Positions 34,182-46,415 of a DNA stretch of 64,000 bases are shown in pieces; position 1 is the stretch's first letter; each line of letters begins with the position of its first letter. Below the pieces are notes generated by a model. The model worked only from the letters and a program-made list of their open reading frames with translations, did not search any database and was not told the DNA's origin. The translations under genes were made by a program, and so were the position numbers. This DNA comes from Alopecurus myosuroides (taxonomy: Eukaryota > Streptophyta > Magnoliopsida > Poales > Poaceae), in assembly GCA_028641055.1 (NCBI GenBank), contig CM054061.1:114398019-114462018 (forward strand). Direction: 5' to 3'.

Positions 34182-34601
34182 TCAATGTGGTCGAGGATCC
34201 GGGCGAGAGTGCCCCTGGTTTACTCCACCTGATGTGACGGCCCGTGGCATTGTTGCGTCCCGAAACGGGGCCGTGGTCGGGGATGTCGCCGAGTTCCGCC
34301 TTGAAGCGGTCCTCGAAGAACGCCGTCCAGGAGGCCTAGTTGGCGGGATGCCACTGAGGCTGGCGCCGCTCCTCCGGCGACATGCGCGTCCGGATCTCCT
34401 CGATTTCGACGACGCGCTCGGGCCGGTCGGTGGCGGAGGCACAGGTACGCCGCCTGCGTTGAGCCGCCATGTCCTCGGCGCTCTCATGCCCGGCGGCGCG
34501 TGGAATTTGACCTCGTACAGGAACCTCCCCTCCCAGAGGTGCAGGGTTCGGCGGCCGAACCCAATGGCGGCCGCGCCGACGAGGTAGTGCCTGTGAACCA
34601 T
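34182..34601 (-). pseudogene. Transposon-borne grass repeat gene, frameshifted
   Basis: On the minus strand an ATG at 34601 opens MVHRHYLVGAAAIGFGRRTL, then LHLWEGRFLYEVKFHAPPGM and a proline-rich stretch. This resembles a repetitive protein family I associate with grass transposons (HYLVGAAA...LWEGRFLYEV). After a PPTGP segment the family-like text continues only in another frame (ERVVEIEEIRTRMSPEERRQ, then WTAFFEDRFKAELGDIPDHG), where TAG interrupts it. The copy therefore carries a frameshift and a stop. The frame is also open upstream to 35057, but that part looks non-coding. Sequence ending near 35029 (GGCTGAAGATGCTCTTAC) resembles a MULE-type terminus. Confidence 0.55.
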
Positions 34602-35029
34602 GACGAGGAGAATGGCGACGGGGCCGGGTTTATGTAGCGGCGGGTGGGCAAGACGAAGCGGCGGCAACGCCATACCTTCGCAGCGTGGGCGATTGGACTG
34701 CTCCGCCGCCGCGTGTCGTCTTGACTGACCGGAGGCGTCAATACGCGCGGGAGCAGAGGTGATGAGGACGACAATCCTCTCTCTCACTGACAGGGCGGGG
34801 CCGCGGGCGAGAGAAGCGGCGGGAATTTCTTTCGCACTGTTTCGCGCCATTTTCCCTCCATCCGGCGCCCCGGCTGCCCCCGCCCCCCGGCGCGCTGGGT
34901 TTGGACTGGATTCGCCGGGCGCTAAATTGGCCCAATCCGGCGCTATTTGGGCTCGTGGGGGGCGACTGGGCGAAAACGACGTACCAGCGCTAAAAAAGTC
35001 GCCCTGAGGTGCGGCTGAAGATGCTCTTA

Positions 35030-36759
35030 CGCACAGGAAATCCCCAAGGTTTCCCAAGGGTCGAAGAGAATAGGGAAAACAAAGGAAACTTTAACTCTTC
35101 TTTTTTCACAATTTAAACTACGGCTTTGCAGGATACGTACGCGAGAGATACCCGAAGGGGCAAGATCTAATCTAGGAGATGAAAGCAACAGAGAGAAAGA
35201 GAGTCTTAAGAAGAACATACCCTCGAAGACACAAAGCGTTACGAGATCGAATCTCGTTGTTGGCGTAGTCGTACTCACGTCGATCTCAAGACCGAGAAGA
35301 TGTGCACCGCAATCCGGCGGTGCCTCCGTGATCGGTCACACGTACGGCTTGATAACGGCCTCTGTTCCCTCGGTCCAGCGGGGCAGCGGAAGTAGAGGAT
35401 CCCACGAAACTCCAGAAGCACGACGGCGTGGTGTGGTGGAGAAAACTTCGTTCAAGGCTTCGCCAAGCGCATGAACATGAGGTGGATCAGCGAGAGAAGA
35501 GAGGTGGAGATGACAACAAGTGTGTGTGTGGGAGAGGGAGCGTATGCCCTCTATTTATAGGAGGACGGGGCAGCCTAAAGGCCCCGTGCGGCCAAGCATG
35601 GTGGTGGCCTCACCTCTCCCCTCATCATGTGAGTGGACTCTCCACTCACACCCACTCATCCTCCACTTAAACTCCACTCAACAATACTAAAAGTTTTTTC
35701 TTTAATAAATAAATAAAACATTTTTATTTCTTAATTTCAGCATTTGTTAATTCTATTAACAAACATTTGCATATAGCACCTTGAATCATTTTTTAATTCT
35801 ATTAACAACCATTCGATGGAAAACCCCTTCAAATATTTCAAATTTACCCGAAACAATTCCGGTGCTGTCCAAACTATTCTCCGATATTCCGTATCCTCTC
35901 AAATGCGTCATCGAATTTTAAGTTTGTCACCCTACGGTTCACGAATAATACAGACATGATCGAGACACCTCTCCGATCAATAATCAACAACGGGATCTGG
36001 AGATCCGTGATGACTCCTATATATTTAATGATGAATCTTGTGATCGTGTGAACCATCAACGTCGTAACTAATTCCCTTTGTCTCGCGATATTTTATTTGT
36101 CCGAGATCCGATCATCGGTATCAACCATAACTTGTTCGATCTCGTTACCGACAAGTACACTTTTACTCGTTCCATGATATGACATCTTTGTGACCTAGTC
36201 ACATGCTTGCAAGCGGTGTCGATGTGATATCACTGAGAGGACCCATAGTGTATCTCTCCGTCATTTGAATGGACAAATCTCACTCTTGATCCATGAGCCT
36301 CAATTAATACTTTCCAAATATCCAACGGCACCTTTATAGTCACCCTGTTACGGCGTGACGTTTGATGACATCAAAATATTCTTTCGGTATTAGTGATTGG
36401 CATGTTCTTATGGTATAAGGAATAAGGTTACTTCGAATGCAAGATATAACAATATAAACTAAATGACTTGATCGTATTGTTATACCTAGTTTGGGTCTAT
36501 GTTCATCACATCATTCTCCTAATGACATGACCTCGTTATTAACAACATCCAATGTTCATGATCAGGAAACATTAATCATATGTTAATCAACGATCTAATT
36601 AAAAGAGAGGCTTAACTAGGAACCATTGTTTGTTTATTAGACACACATCTATCAACATTTCCGGTTAATACAATTCTAGCATGAGAAATAAACATTTATC
36701 ATAAACAAGGAATAAGATAATAACTAGTTTGTTATTGCCTCTCGGGCATATTCCCTTCA
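35030..36759 (-). repeat. Angela/BARE-like copia LTR, probably solo
   Basis: The minus strand begins at 36759 with TGAAGGGAATATGCCC GAGAGGC, followed by blocks typical of Angela/BARE/WIS LTRs: TTCCTGATCATG, ATTAGGAGAATGATGTGATG, a GTGACTATAAAGGTGCC segment, and CGTAACGAG-type motifs. A minus-strand TATA box (CCTATAAATAGAGGG) lies near 35550-35563. No internal coding sequence adjoins it. The left boundary is uncertain (about 35030). No matching 5-bp duplication was found, so it may be truncated rather than a clean solo LTR. Confidence 0.65.
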
Positions 36760-36764
36760 GTCTT

Positions 36765-37630
36765 GTCTCCTTGGAATCGGAAAAAAAATCAAGGAAACAT
36801 AATTAAAAAAACTAGAGAAAGATTATCGCCGAATCAAAGAGGGCCACAAAACAAAAGAAAACTCAATAGGGAGAACACATTTCCGTTTAGGAAAATTACG
36901 CAAAACTTATATGGGAACTCTCCTCGAAGTAAAGAGAAAACTGTGAAAACAAACACATATGCGCAATGATCGGAGATAAATACAAAAAGGCTCCTAGCTA
37001 CCAACCAGTGCTCCTGACTATTTTAAAATTTAGAAAAAATATTAAGAAGTTCTAAAAATTCTAAAAAGGAACTTTTAAGAAATATTTATAAGTTTTTAAA
37101 AAATTCTGGAAAGACATCCAAATTTTTCTATTGAAATAGAAATTAGTATGGGCTACACAAAAATAACAAACACTAAATGTGCTCACAACGAAAAAACTAA
37201 ACAATAACAAAACGCTAAATGTGCTCACAACAAAAAACCTAAATAAATAGCTAAATAATAATAAAAAGGCTAAATGTGCTGACAATGAAAAAACTAAATA
37301 AATAACTGAGAACAAAGCTCACTGAAGCAGTCAATAAATTATAACGGTAGGAATACCAATTACCATACATGGCAACATCTAGACTATCGAAAAAGTCGAC
37401 AAAGGTTTGCTAAAAAGGAAGGAACACCCACTACCATACATGGCAACATCGAGACTATCAAAAAAGTCGATGAAGGTTCACTAAAAGCGATGACACTATA
37501 AAGGAGCACAAGCGTCATCGTCGTCCGATTAATATTGTGTGTTTTTACCACGAGACAATGCCTTCAACAATGCAACAAATAATCCATCATTGTAGGACAA
37601 CCAATGAAGGTTAGCTGTAGTGGTTCCCAA
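36765..37630. repeat. AT-rich region with degenerate tandem repeats
   Basis: About three copies of an AAATGTGCTCACAACGAAAA unit (37177-37300), then two copies of an ~80-bp unit containing CCATACATGGCAACATC (about 37346-37480). No gene. Confidence 0.6.
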
Positions 37631-37635
37631 AAATC
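37631..37635. repeat. Target-site duplication, left copy (AAATC)
   Basis: AAATC precedes TGTGACGCC at 37636 and recurs at 46411-46415. Confidence 0.93.
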
Positions 37636-40600
37636 TGTGACGCCCCGAGATCGGGCACTATGCAGATTTCAGCATTCCCGCCCAATCCGCATAATAACCG
37701 ATTCCAGGTTGCCATTTATGATAACATTACAATAGTTCACGAATAATCCACAATTACAACAGCAACAGATAGATACAAGATGGCTCGAACGAGCCAGGGT
37801 TACAACTGATACAATACAAAGATCCAAATAACAGCGGAAGAAACAAACGTCCGTCTACGGACAAGATCCAAATTGGACTAAGAGTCCTGAAGATAACCGA
37901 AGGCGTCCAATCCCTGCCCAGGCCAAGCCGGAGGGATTCCCAAGCTAACGTCGTCAGACTTCAAACCTGTTGACTGCAAGTTGGAATTTGCAGCCACGAA
38001 AGAGATTCGTGGGTCAGTACGGTTAAGTACTGGCAAGGGGGATAAAACCCATACTCACAAGTTACCGGCGTAGCCAGTCATCACAAGATACAAATACTTT
38101 AGGATCAACGGAAAGGAAGGGGTTATGGCAAATAAGCGACAGCAGGCTGCACTAACCAACTACAGAGATTCTATTAATTCCAACTATCAGAAAGGAGATA
38201 AGATCGAGTGATAGTAACCAACTGAAAGATAACTTCAAACAAACCCATCCTGGATCTCGCCCCTTATCCGAAGAAGCAATCCGAGGATAACTCACACCGT
38301 AGTATTAAGATGAGTCATGTTATTGTGTGAATAACCTGTTACTAGTCAAGTTATTAATCATTGGGTGAAACATGATTAGTCATTATGTTGAAGTTGTCCT
38401 GAGTACTTGTTAGCCAGTACTTTCACCAAGTAATCCATAACCGCGGAAAACACGGCTTCTCGAGAAGATTTACCCTGCAGGGGTGCACCAAAGTAACCGA
38501 CACTCATGAATATCCCGCCAGATGGAGCGGCCACTCCACCAAGCGGGGCACTCAACACAATCCAACCCTTCTTCGCATCAAGCCCAAAGCACCGCGTGCT
38601 GTGCGTGCGCGGCTAATCGAGCCCCACGAAGAAAAGGGGACCCTCATAGCACTGGAAGACCACGCCGCCCTAAATGCCGACTACGAAAGTTCCACCCGGG
38701 ATCCAAGGGCTCGCAAGATCATGCATGCAGCAAATGGAAAGCCCGAACTAGTACGGCGATTTGGACGAGATGCGAATCGAGTCAAACTGAGGGGGAGCCC
38801 ATACTCCCCAAATGCGGGTAGTGCGCTCATCATGGATCAGTAGACAAGACCCTTTTCCTAATTAGGGGGTCGACACTAGCGGGCCTCAAAACCACCCGTG
38901 GGCCTCCCGCCGGTGCCTTATCGTCAAATTTATTATTAACATTAGCATTATCAGGATTGATTGATTAACATCGAGCCCCGGTACGATAACAATAGTAATA
39001 GAACGATGGTAAAAGAAGTAACCGACAACGAGCTCGAGCAAAAACAACCCTAAGCAAGATAGTAAGACACAGGCTCAAGCAAAGGTTATAGGAGTGGAGG
39101 TGAGGCAATATCAGGGTTAAAGGATTCATGTGATAGGTTCGTAACAGAAACAACTACTACTAAGGCTAGCAGAAAAGAACAACGGAGAATATCGGTAACA
39201 AGTGATGAAAGGCAGCCATGTGGCATGCAAGTGAGTATACTTGCCTGAGATCCCGCAAGGTAGCAGAACTTGTCGTTGCTCACATCATCTCAACGTCCTA
39301 TCCGGGAAGAAGCAACGAACCTCGAACAAACACCGGAATGCAACAATTACTACTACGGCAAAAGATCCAGCATGATCAAGATATGGATGCATGACAGGTT
39401 TAAAGATGCATCAAGGTAATCTAGTTGACAAGATAACACAATTTAAATGGACACATATGCAATTTTGAGTTGCATATGAAAGCCCATGAATTATGGTTGA
39501 AACAATTGTTTTCCAACTAACCAATAGGTGAAAGTGGATTAGCATGATGCATGGATGAGGAAAACAGCAAAATAACAACATTAGAATCAATTTAAGATAG
39601 GGTGTAGCAATTTAGAATTTTATTATTAACTTAGGGAATTTTTGGGTGCTTTAAAGGGAACACACAAGTATTTGTTGTTTTCAACCATTTAAAATGTTCA
39701 AAACAAATAACAAAGTTGATATTTGAAAAGAACATCAAATTTTAGTTGGATTACATGTTTCACATTTTGAAATTGGACTTTGGATTATTTAATTATGAAT
39801 TAAACAATATTAAACAATTTTTAATTGAATTAAACAAGATTTAAATTGTTTAGGCAATTTAAATTATTCAAACCAGGAAACAAAAATTATATTTGAATAG
39901 GTTAGGTGAAATGGTATTGAAAACATATTTTATTTGAATTATTTGAAAACAGTAAGAAGTAGTTATGAATTATTACAAATTGCATTTGAATTATTCAAAT
40001 TTGAATTTTAAATGCATTTTGAAAACTCAAAACAGAACACAAATTGGATATTTGGATAGGTTAGGAAATTTAGATCAAGATTCATATAAAGTTTGTACTT
40101 AATGGAATTACAGAATAGAAGTTATTGAATTTTGAAGTTTGGTGTTAATTCTGTTAATTAAAAGGAATTTGGAAATTTGAATTGCGCAGAAAAACTTGTG
40201 GTACTCAGCCTCACGCTACCCACTGCCACTGCGCAGTGGGCCAGCGGAGCCAGCGTGGACGCAGCTGCTGGCGTGGCAGGGGGAGCCACTGACTGGTGGC
40301 CCCTGGCGCCACGCGGGGTAAAAAAACGAGAAAAGGTGGGCGCCTCGCCTCGACCAGGACTCGATCCTGGGATCGATCGCTTCCGCGCACGGGGCCTAGC
40401 CACTGCGGCTGCTGCATCGCTTGCGTTGGTTCTGGTAACTGACGGAAGAAAAGGCGTCGTTTTTAGGTGTTAACTGAACTCGAACGCATCTCTGAACCAG
40501 ACAGGAACGGGGATCCACCACCGGCGAGCTCGAGATGCTCTGCTCGAAGCGCGTCGCGTGCGTGGGGGGTGCGGCAGCGTGCGTCGTGCGCGTGGTGCGC

Positions 40601-41783
40601 ATCCAGAGAAGGATCGAGGGAAGGGAGGAACGGAGCGGCTCACCTCGGGCTGGACGCTGCCGACGATGCAGAAACGGGGCAGAAACGGAGGGGACTTGCC
40701 GGTGATGGCGCGGCCGCCGTGGTCCACCCCAGCGCGAGGCGAGGGCACGGGGAGGCGCACCGCACTGCCGAGGTTCCATTCCCGGCCTCGGTGCTCCTCG
40801 AGGTGGACGGGGGGAACGGCGATCTGACGGTGGCTATGGAGGTGCTCGGCTCTGTGCAGGTGCAGAATTCAGAGGGAAGGGAACTAGCAGAGGGAAAAAG
40901 AAAGATGGCGGCGATGGGATGTAGGGCTAGCTAGGGTTTCTAGGGTTTTTGCAGAGGGCAGAGGGATGGAGGGTACTTAAGGAGGAAGACCACCGTGTAC
41001 GGCAGTGAATCAAGCGGAGGAGGTGATGATCCTGTGGCTCTGCAGGTGATCGTACTGAAGGTGACGAGGACGACAGCGACAGGAAGAAAACGTGGGCTCG
41101 AGTGGGGAAAATTAGGTGGGCTTAGGGGAAAAAGTAATGGGCTGCTCTCTCTCCTTTGCATTTTTATTCTTTTGTTTCTTTTATTTATTTATTTTTGCTG
41201 AAACCAAAAGGAAGAGAAAGGAGAGATAGAAAGAAAGGAAAAAGAAAGGTTTTGGGGGGGAGTTCTTTTATTTTACAAACAAAATTTTATTAGTTGTAAA
41301 ATAGTGAGTCCAAGCAAAAATAGTTTTTGATTTCAAAGTTGGTGATGTTAGTTTGAATTTAGATGGGTAGTTGGATTGTTCAATTAGGGTTTGGGTTGGG
41401 ATTTTGGGAAATAAACAAATTGTGTTTAATAAGTTCAATTAATTATACAAACATTATGGAATTTAATTGGTTTGCAAGATTTCAATACTTAAACCCATAT
41501 TGAAAAAGGATAGTTAAGATTGATTTGATTTGAAGTTTTGAATTTGCCACTAGGGTTTTTAACAAAAGGGAAGAAATTTTATTAACAGGCAATTGAATTA
41601 AACAATCTTCAAACTGTTGAAGAACAAGAAGTGGTTTAGTTTGCAAGTTTGAAATTGGAAATTTTTTGAGCAAGGGTGAAAGTTTAAATTGTTTTGAAAT
41701 TTTCAGTTGATGCAAACATGGTGCAATGCAATGTTATGCAGATGATGCAAACAAAACAAACAGGTAACACCACAGGTGTTACA
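37636..41783 (-). repeat. 3' LTR of non-autonomous element (4148 bp)
   Basis: Starts TGTGACGCC and ends GGTGTTACA. Near-identical to 42262-46410. Contains an AT-rich central part, a GC-rich block at 40190-40980, and a tRNA-like module at 40320-40370. Confidence 0.93.
40320..40410 (-). other. tRNA-like / Pol III-type module in non-autonomous LTR
   Basis: The minus strand has a perfect 5-bp stem and 7-nt loop, CCAGG-ATCGAGT-CCTGG (40370-40354), matching tRNA T-arm geometry. It is followed by a T7 run (40326-40320) and preceded by an A-box-like TGGCTAGGCCC segment. Confidence 0.45.
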
Positions 41784-42261
41784 GACGACACCACTAACAA
41801 GGGATTGCGCCCTCGCAATCCACCTGCTAACCCGGGAGGGGAAAGAAGTTCAACTATCGATTCTTCATGCTTCCAGTTGTTCTCCTCGACACCACTAACA
41901 AGAGATTCTTGCTCGGAGTGACGACGATCTTCTTCCACCAGGAACCTTCCGATGATCGTAACTATTAGGTTAAGGGCTCAGAAGACGTCCACCCACGTAG
42001 GATCCTAACACTTTGAAAGATTGATTACGAGAGCAGACTCCAAAACAAATAAGATGGGAGGGGAAATGGAATAGGGGTAAGGAGAAAACAAGAATCCTAT
42101 TGAGATGTTTTTCCAAAATAGTTTAGCAGAAAATAGTCTTTGACGCTCTAGAAACAACGACCGTTAGCGAGGTTATCCTACAGGCTTTGCGGACCCGTTG
42201 CTTCGATAACCAATCGTATCGAAACAATCTCGGGAATCGGAACCAAGGCTCTGATACCATT
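41784..42261 (-). other. Internal body of non-autonomous element (478 bp)
   Basis: No reading frame with recognisable content. GACACCACTAACAAG occurs twice (about 41787 and 41889). A primer-binding site lies at the right end. No canonical polypurine tract adjoins the 3' LTR. Confidence 0.85.
42247..42259 (-). other. Primer-binding site of non-autonomous element
   Basis: The minus strand reads TGGTATCAGAGCC two nt inside the 5' LTR, an exact match to the usual initiator-Met tRNA complement. Confidence 0.88.
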
Positions 42262-45200
42262 TGTGACGCCCCGAGATCGGGCACTATGCAGATTTCAGCA
42301 TTCCCGCCCAATCCGCATAATAACCGATTCCAGGTTGCCATTTATGATAACATTACAATAGTTCACGAATAATCCACAATTACAACAGCAACAGATAGAT
42401 ACAAGATGGCTCGAACGAGCCAGGGTTACAACTGATACAATACAAAGATCCAAATAACAGCGGAAGAAACAAACGTCCGTCTACGGACAAGATCCAAATT
42501 GGACTAAGAGTCCTGAAGATAACCGAAGGCGTCCAATCCCTGCCCAGGCCAAGCCGGAGGGATTCCCAAGCTAACGTCGTCAGACTTCAAACCTGTTGAC
42601 TGCAAGTTGGAATTTGCAGCCACGAAAGAGATTCGTGGGTCAGTACGGTTAAGTACTGGCAAGGGGGATAAAACCCATACTCACAAGTTACCGGCGTAGC
42701 CAGTCATCACAAGATACAAATACTTTAGGATCAACGGAAAGGAAGGGGTTATGGCAAATAAGCGACAGCAGGCTGCACTAACCAACTACAGAGATTCTAT
42801 TAATTCCAACTATCAGAAAGGAGATAAGATCGAGTGATAGTAACCAACTGAAAGATAACTTCAAACAAACCCATCCTGGATCTCGCCCCTTATCCGAAGA
42901 AGCAATCCGAGGATAACTCACACCGTAGTATTAAGATGAGTCATGTTATTGTGTGAATAACCTGTTACTAGTCAAGTTATTAATCATTGGGTGAAACATG
43001 ATTAGTCATTATGTTGAAGTTGTCCTGAGTACTTGTTAGCCAGTACTTTCACCAAGTAATCCATAACCGCGGAAAACACGGCTTCTCGAGAAGATTTACC
43101 CTGCAGGGGTGCACCAAAGTAACCGACACTCATGAATATCCCGCCAGATGGAGCGGCCACTCCACCAAGCGGGGCACTCAACACAATCCAACCCTTCTTC
43201 GCATCAAGCCCAAAGCACCGCGTGCTGTGCGTGCGCGGCTAATCGAGCCCCACGAAGAAAAGGGGACCCTCATAGCACTGGAAGACCACGCCGCCCTAAA
43301 TGCCGACTACGAAAGTTCCACCCGGGATCCAAGGGCTCGCAAGATCATGCATGCAGCAAATGGAAAGCCCGAACTAGTACGGCGATTTGGACGAGATGCG
43401 AATCGAGTCAAACTGAGGGGGAGCCCATACTCCCCAAATGCGGGTAGTGCGCTCATCATGGATCAGTAGACAAGACCCTTTTCCTAATTAGGGGGTCGAC
43501 ACTAGCGGGCCTCAAAACCACCCGTGGGCCTCCCGCCGGTGCCTTATCGTCAAATTTATTATTAACATTAGCATTATCAGGATTGATTGATTAACATCGA
43601 GCCCCGGTACGATAACAATAGTAATAGAACGATGGTAAAAGAAGTAACCGACAACGAGCTCGAGCAAAAACAACCCTAAGCAAGATAGTAAGACACAGGC
43701 TCAAGCAAAGGTTATAGGAGTGGAGGTGAGGCAATATCAGGGTTAAAGGATTCATGTGATAGGTTCGTAACAGAAACAACTACTACTAAGGCTAGCAGAA
43801 AAGAACAACGGAGAATATCGGTAACAAGTGATGAAAGGCAGCCATGTGGCATGCAAGTGAGTATACTTGCCTGAGATCCCGCAAGGTAGCAGAACTTGTC
43901 GTTGCTCACATCATCTCAACGTCCTATCCGGGAAGAAGCAACGAACCTCGAACAAACACCGGAATGCAACAATTACTACTACGGCAAAAGATCCAGCATG
44001 ATCAAGATATGGATGCATGACAGGTTTAAAGATGCATCAAGGTAATCTAGTTGACAAGATAACACAATTTAAATGGACACATATGCAATTTTGAGTTGCA
44101 TATGAAAGCCCATGAATTATGGTTGAAACAATTGTTTTCCAACTAACCAATAGGTGAAAGTGGATTAGCATGATGCATGGATGAGGAAAACAGCAAAATA
44201 ACAACATTAGAATCAATTTAAGATAGGGTGTAGCAATTTAGAATTTTATTATTAACTTAGGGAATTTTTGGGTGCTTTAAAGGGAACACACAAGTATTTG
44301 TTGTTTTCAACCATTTAAAATGTTCAAAACAAATAACAAAGTTGATATTTGAAAAGAACATCAAATTTTAGTTGGATTACATGTTTCACATTTTGAAATT
44401 GGACTTTGGATTATTTAATTATGAATTAAACAATATTAAACAATTTTTAATTGAATTAAACAAGATTTAAATTGTTTAGGCAATTTAAATTATTCAAACC
44501 AGGAAACAAAAATTATATTTGAATAGGTTAGGTGAAATGGTATTGAAAACATATTTTATTTGAATTATTTGAAAACAGTATGAAGTAGTTATGAATTATT
44601 ACAAATTGCATTTGAATTATTCAAATTTGAATTTTAAATGCATTTTGAAAACTCAAAACAGAACACAAATTGGATATTTGGATAGGTTAGGAAATTTAGA
44701 TCAAGATTCATATAAAGTTTGTACTTAATGGAATTACAGAATAGAAGTTATTGAATTTTGAAGTTTGGTGTTAATTCTGTTAATTAAAAGGAATTTGGAA
44801 ATTTGAATTGCGTAGAAAAACTTGTGGTACTCAGCCTCACGCTACCCACTGCCACTGCGCAGTGGGCCAGCGGAGCCAGCGTGGACGCAGCTGCTGGCGT
44901 GGCAGGGGGAGCCACTGACTGGTGGCCCCTGGCGCCACGCGGGGTAAAAAAAACGAGAAAAGGTGGGCGCCTCGCCTCGACCAGGACTCGATCCTGGGAT
45001 CGATCGCTTCCGCGCACGGGGCCTAGCCACTGCGGCTGCTGCATCGCTTGCGTTGGTTCTGGTAACTGACGGAAGAAAAGGCGTCGTTTTTAGGTGTTAA
45101 CTGAACTCGAACGCATCTCTGAACCAGACAGGAACGGGGATCCACCACCGGCGAGCTCGAGATGCTCTGCTCGAAGCGCGTCGCGTGCGTGGGGGGCGCG

Positions 45201-46410
45201 GCAGCGTGCGTCGTGCGCGTGGTGCGCATCCAGAGAAGGATCGAGGGAAGGGAGGAACGGAGCGGCTCACCTCGGGCTGGACGCTGCCGACGATGCAGAA
45301 ACGGGGCAGAAACGGAGGGGACTTGCCGGTGATGGCGCGGCCGCCGTGGTCCACCCCAGCGCGAGGCGAGGGCACGGGGAGGCGCACCGCACTGCCGAGG
45401 TTCCATTCCCGGCCTCGGTGCTCCTCGAGGTGGACGGGGGGAACGGCGATCTGACGGTGGCTATGGAGGTGCTCGGCTCTGTGCAGGTGCAGAATTCAGA
45501 GGGAAGGGAACTAGCAGAGGGAAAAAGAAAGATGGCGGCGATGGGATGTAGGGCTAGCTAGGGTTTCTAGGGTTTTTGCAGAGGGCAGAGGGATGGAGGG
45601 TACTTAAGGAGGAAGACCACCGTGTACGGCAGTGAATCAAGCGGAGGAGGTGATGATCCTGTGGCTCTGCAGGTGATCGTACTGAAGGTGACGAGGACGA
45701 CAGCGACAGGAAGAAAACGTGGGCTCGAGTGGGGAAAATTAGGTGGGCTTAGGGGAAAAAGTAATGGGCTGCTCTCTCTCCTTTGCATTTTTATTCTTTT
45801 GTTTCTTTTATTTATTTATTTTTGCTGAAACCAAAAGGAAGAGAAAGGAGAGATAGAAAGAAAGGAAAAAGAAAGGTTTTGGGGGGGAGTTCTTTTATTT
45901 TACAAACAAAATTTTATTAGTTGTAAAATAGTGAGTCCAAGCAAAAATAGTTTTTGATTTCAAAGTTGGTGATGTTAGTTTGAATTTAGATGGGTAGTTG
46001 GATTGTTCAATTAGGGTTTGGGTTGGGATTTTGGGAAATAAACAAATTGTGTTTAATAAGTTCAATTAATTATACAAACATTATGGAATTTAATTGGTTT
46101 GCAAGATTTCAATACTTAAACCCATATTGAAAAAGGATAGTTAAGATTGATTTGATTTGAAGTTTTGAATTTGCCACTAGGGTTTTTAACAAAAGGGAAG
46201 AAATTTTATTAACAGGCAATTGAATTAAACAATCTTCAAACTGTTGAAGAACAAGAAGTGGTTTAGTTTGCAAGTTTGAAATTGGAAATTTTTTGAGCAA
46301 GGGTGAAAGTTTAAATTGTTTTGAAATTTTCAGTTGATGCAAACATGGTGCAATGCAATGTTATGCAGATGATGCAAACAAAACAAACAGGTAACACCAC
46401 AGGTGTTACA
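42262..46410 (-). repeat. 5' LTR of non-autonomous element (4149 bp)
   Basis: Counterpart of 37636-41783. The single length difference is one extra A in the T-run of the tRNA-like module (A8 at 44946-44953 against A7). Confidence 0.93.
44946..45037 (-). other. tRNA-like module, second copy in non-autonomous element
   Basis: Same T-arm-like hairpin (44981-44997 on +) and a T8 run. Confidence 0.45.
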
Positions 46411-46415
46411 AAATC
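46411..46415. repeat. Target-site duplication, right copy (AAATC)
   Basis: Matches 37631-37635. Confidence 0.93.

Larger units (their letters stand above)
37636..46410 (-). mobile_element. Young non-autonomous LTR element with 478-bp body
   Basis: Two 4.15-kb LTRs flank only 478 bp (41784-42261) with no coding capacity. A 5-bp duplication AAATC, TG/CA ends and a Met-initiator primer-binding site show that it is a genuine LTR retrotransposon insertion on the minus strand. I saw only three substitutions and one 1-bp indel between the LTRs, implying very recent insertion. LTR blocks such as 38400-38960 are clearly related to 16130-16640 of the chromovirus. It must depend on proteins made elsewhere. 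Confidence 0.93.

Noticed and set aside
35016..36764. Perfect solo LTR with target-site duplication
   Set aside because: The 5-bp flanks (GCGGC and GTCTT) do not match and the left boundary is unclear.
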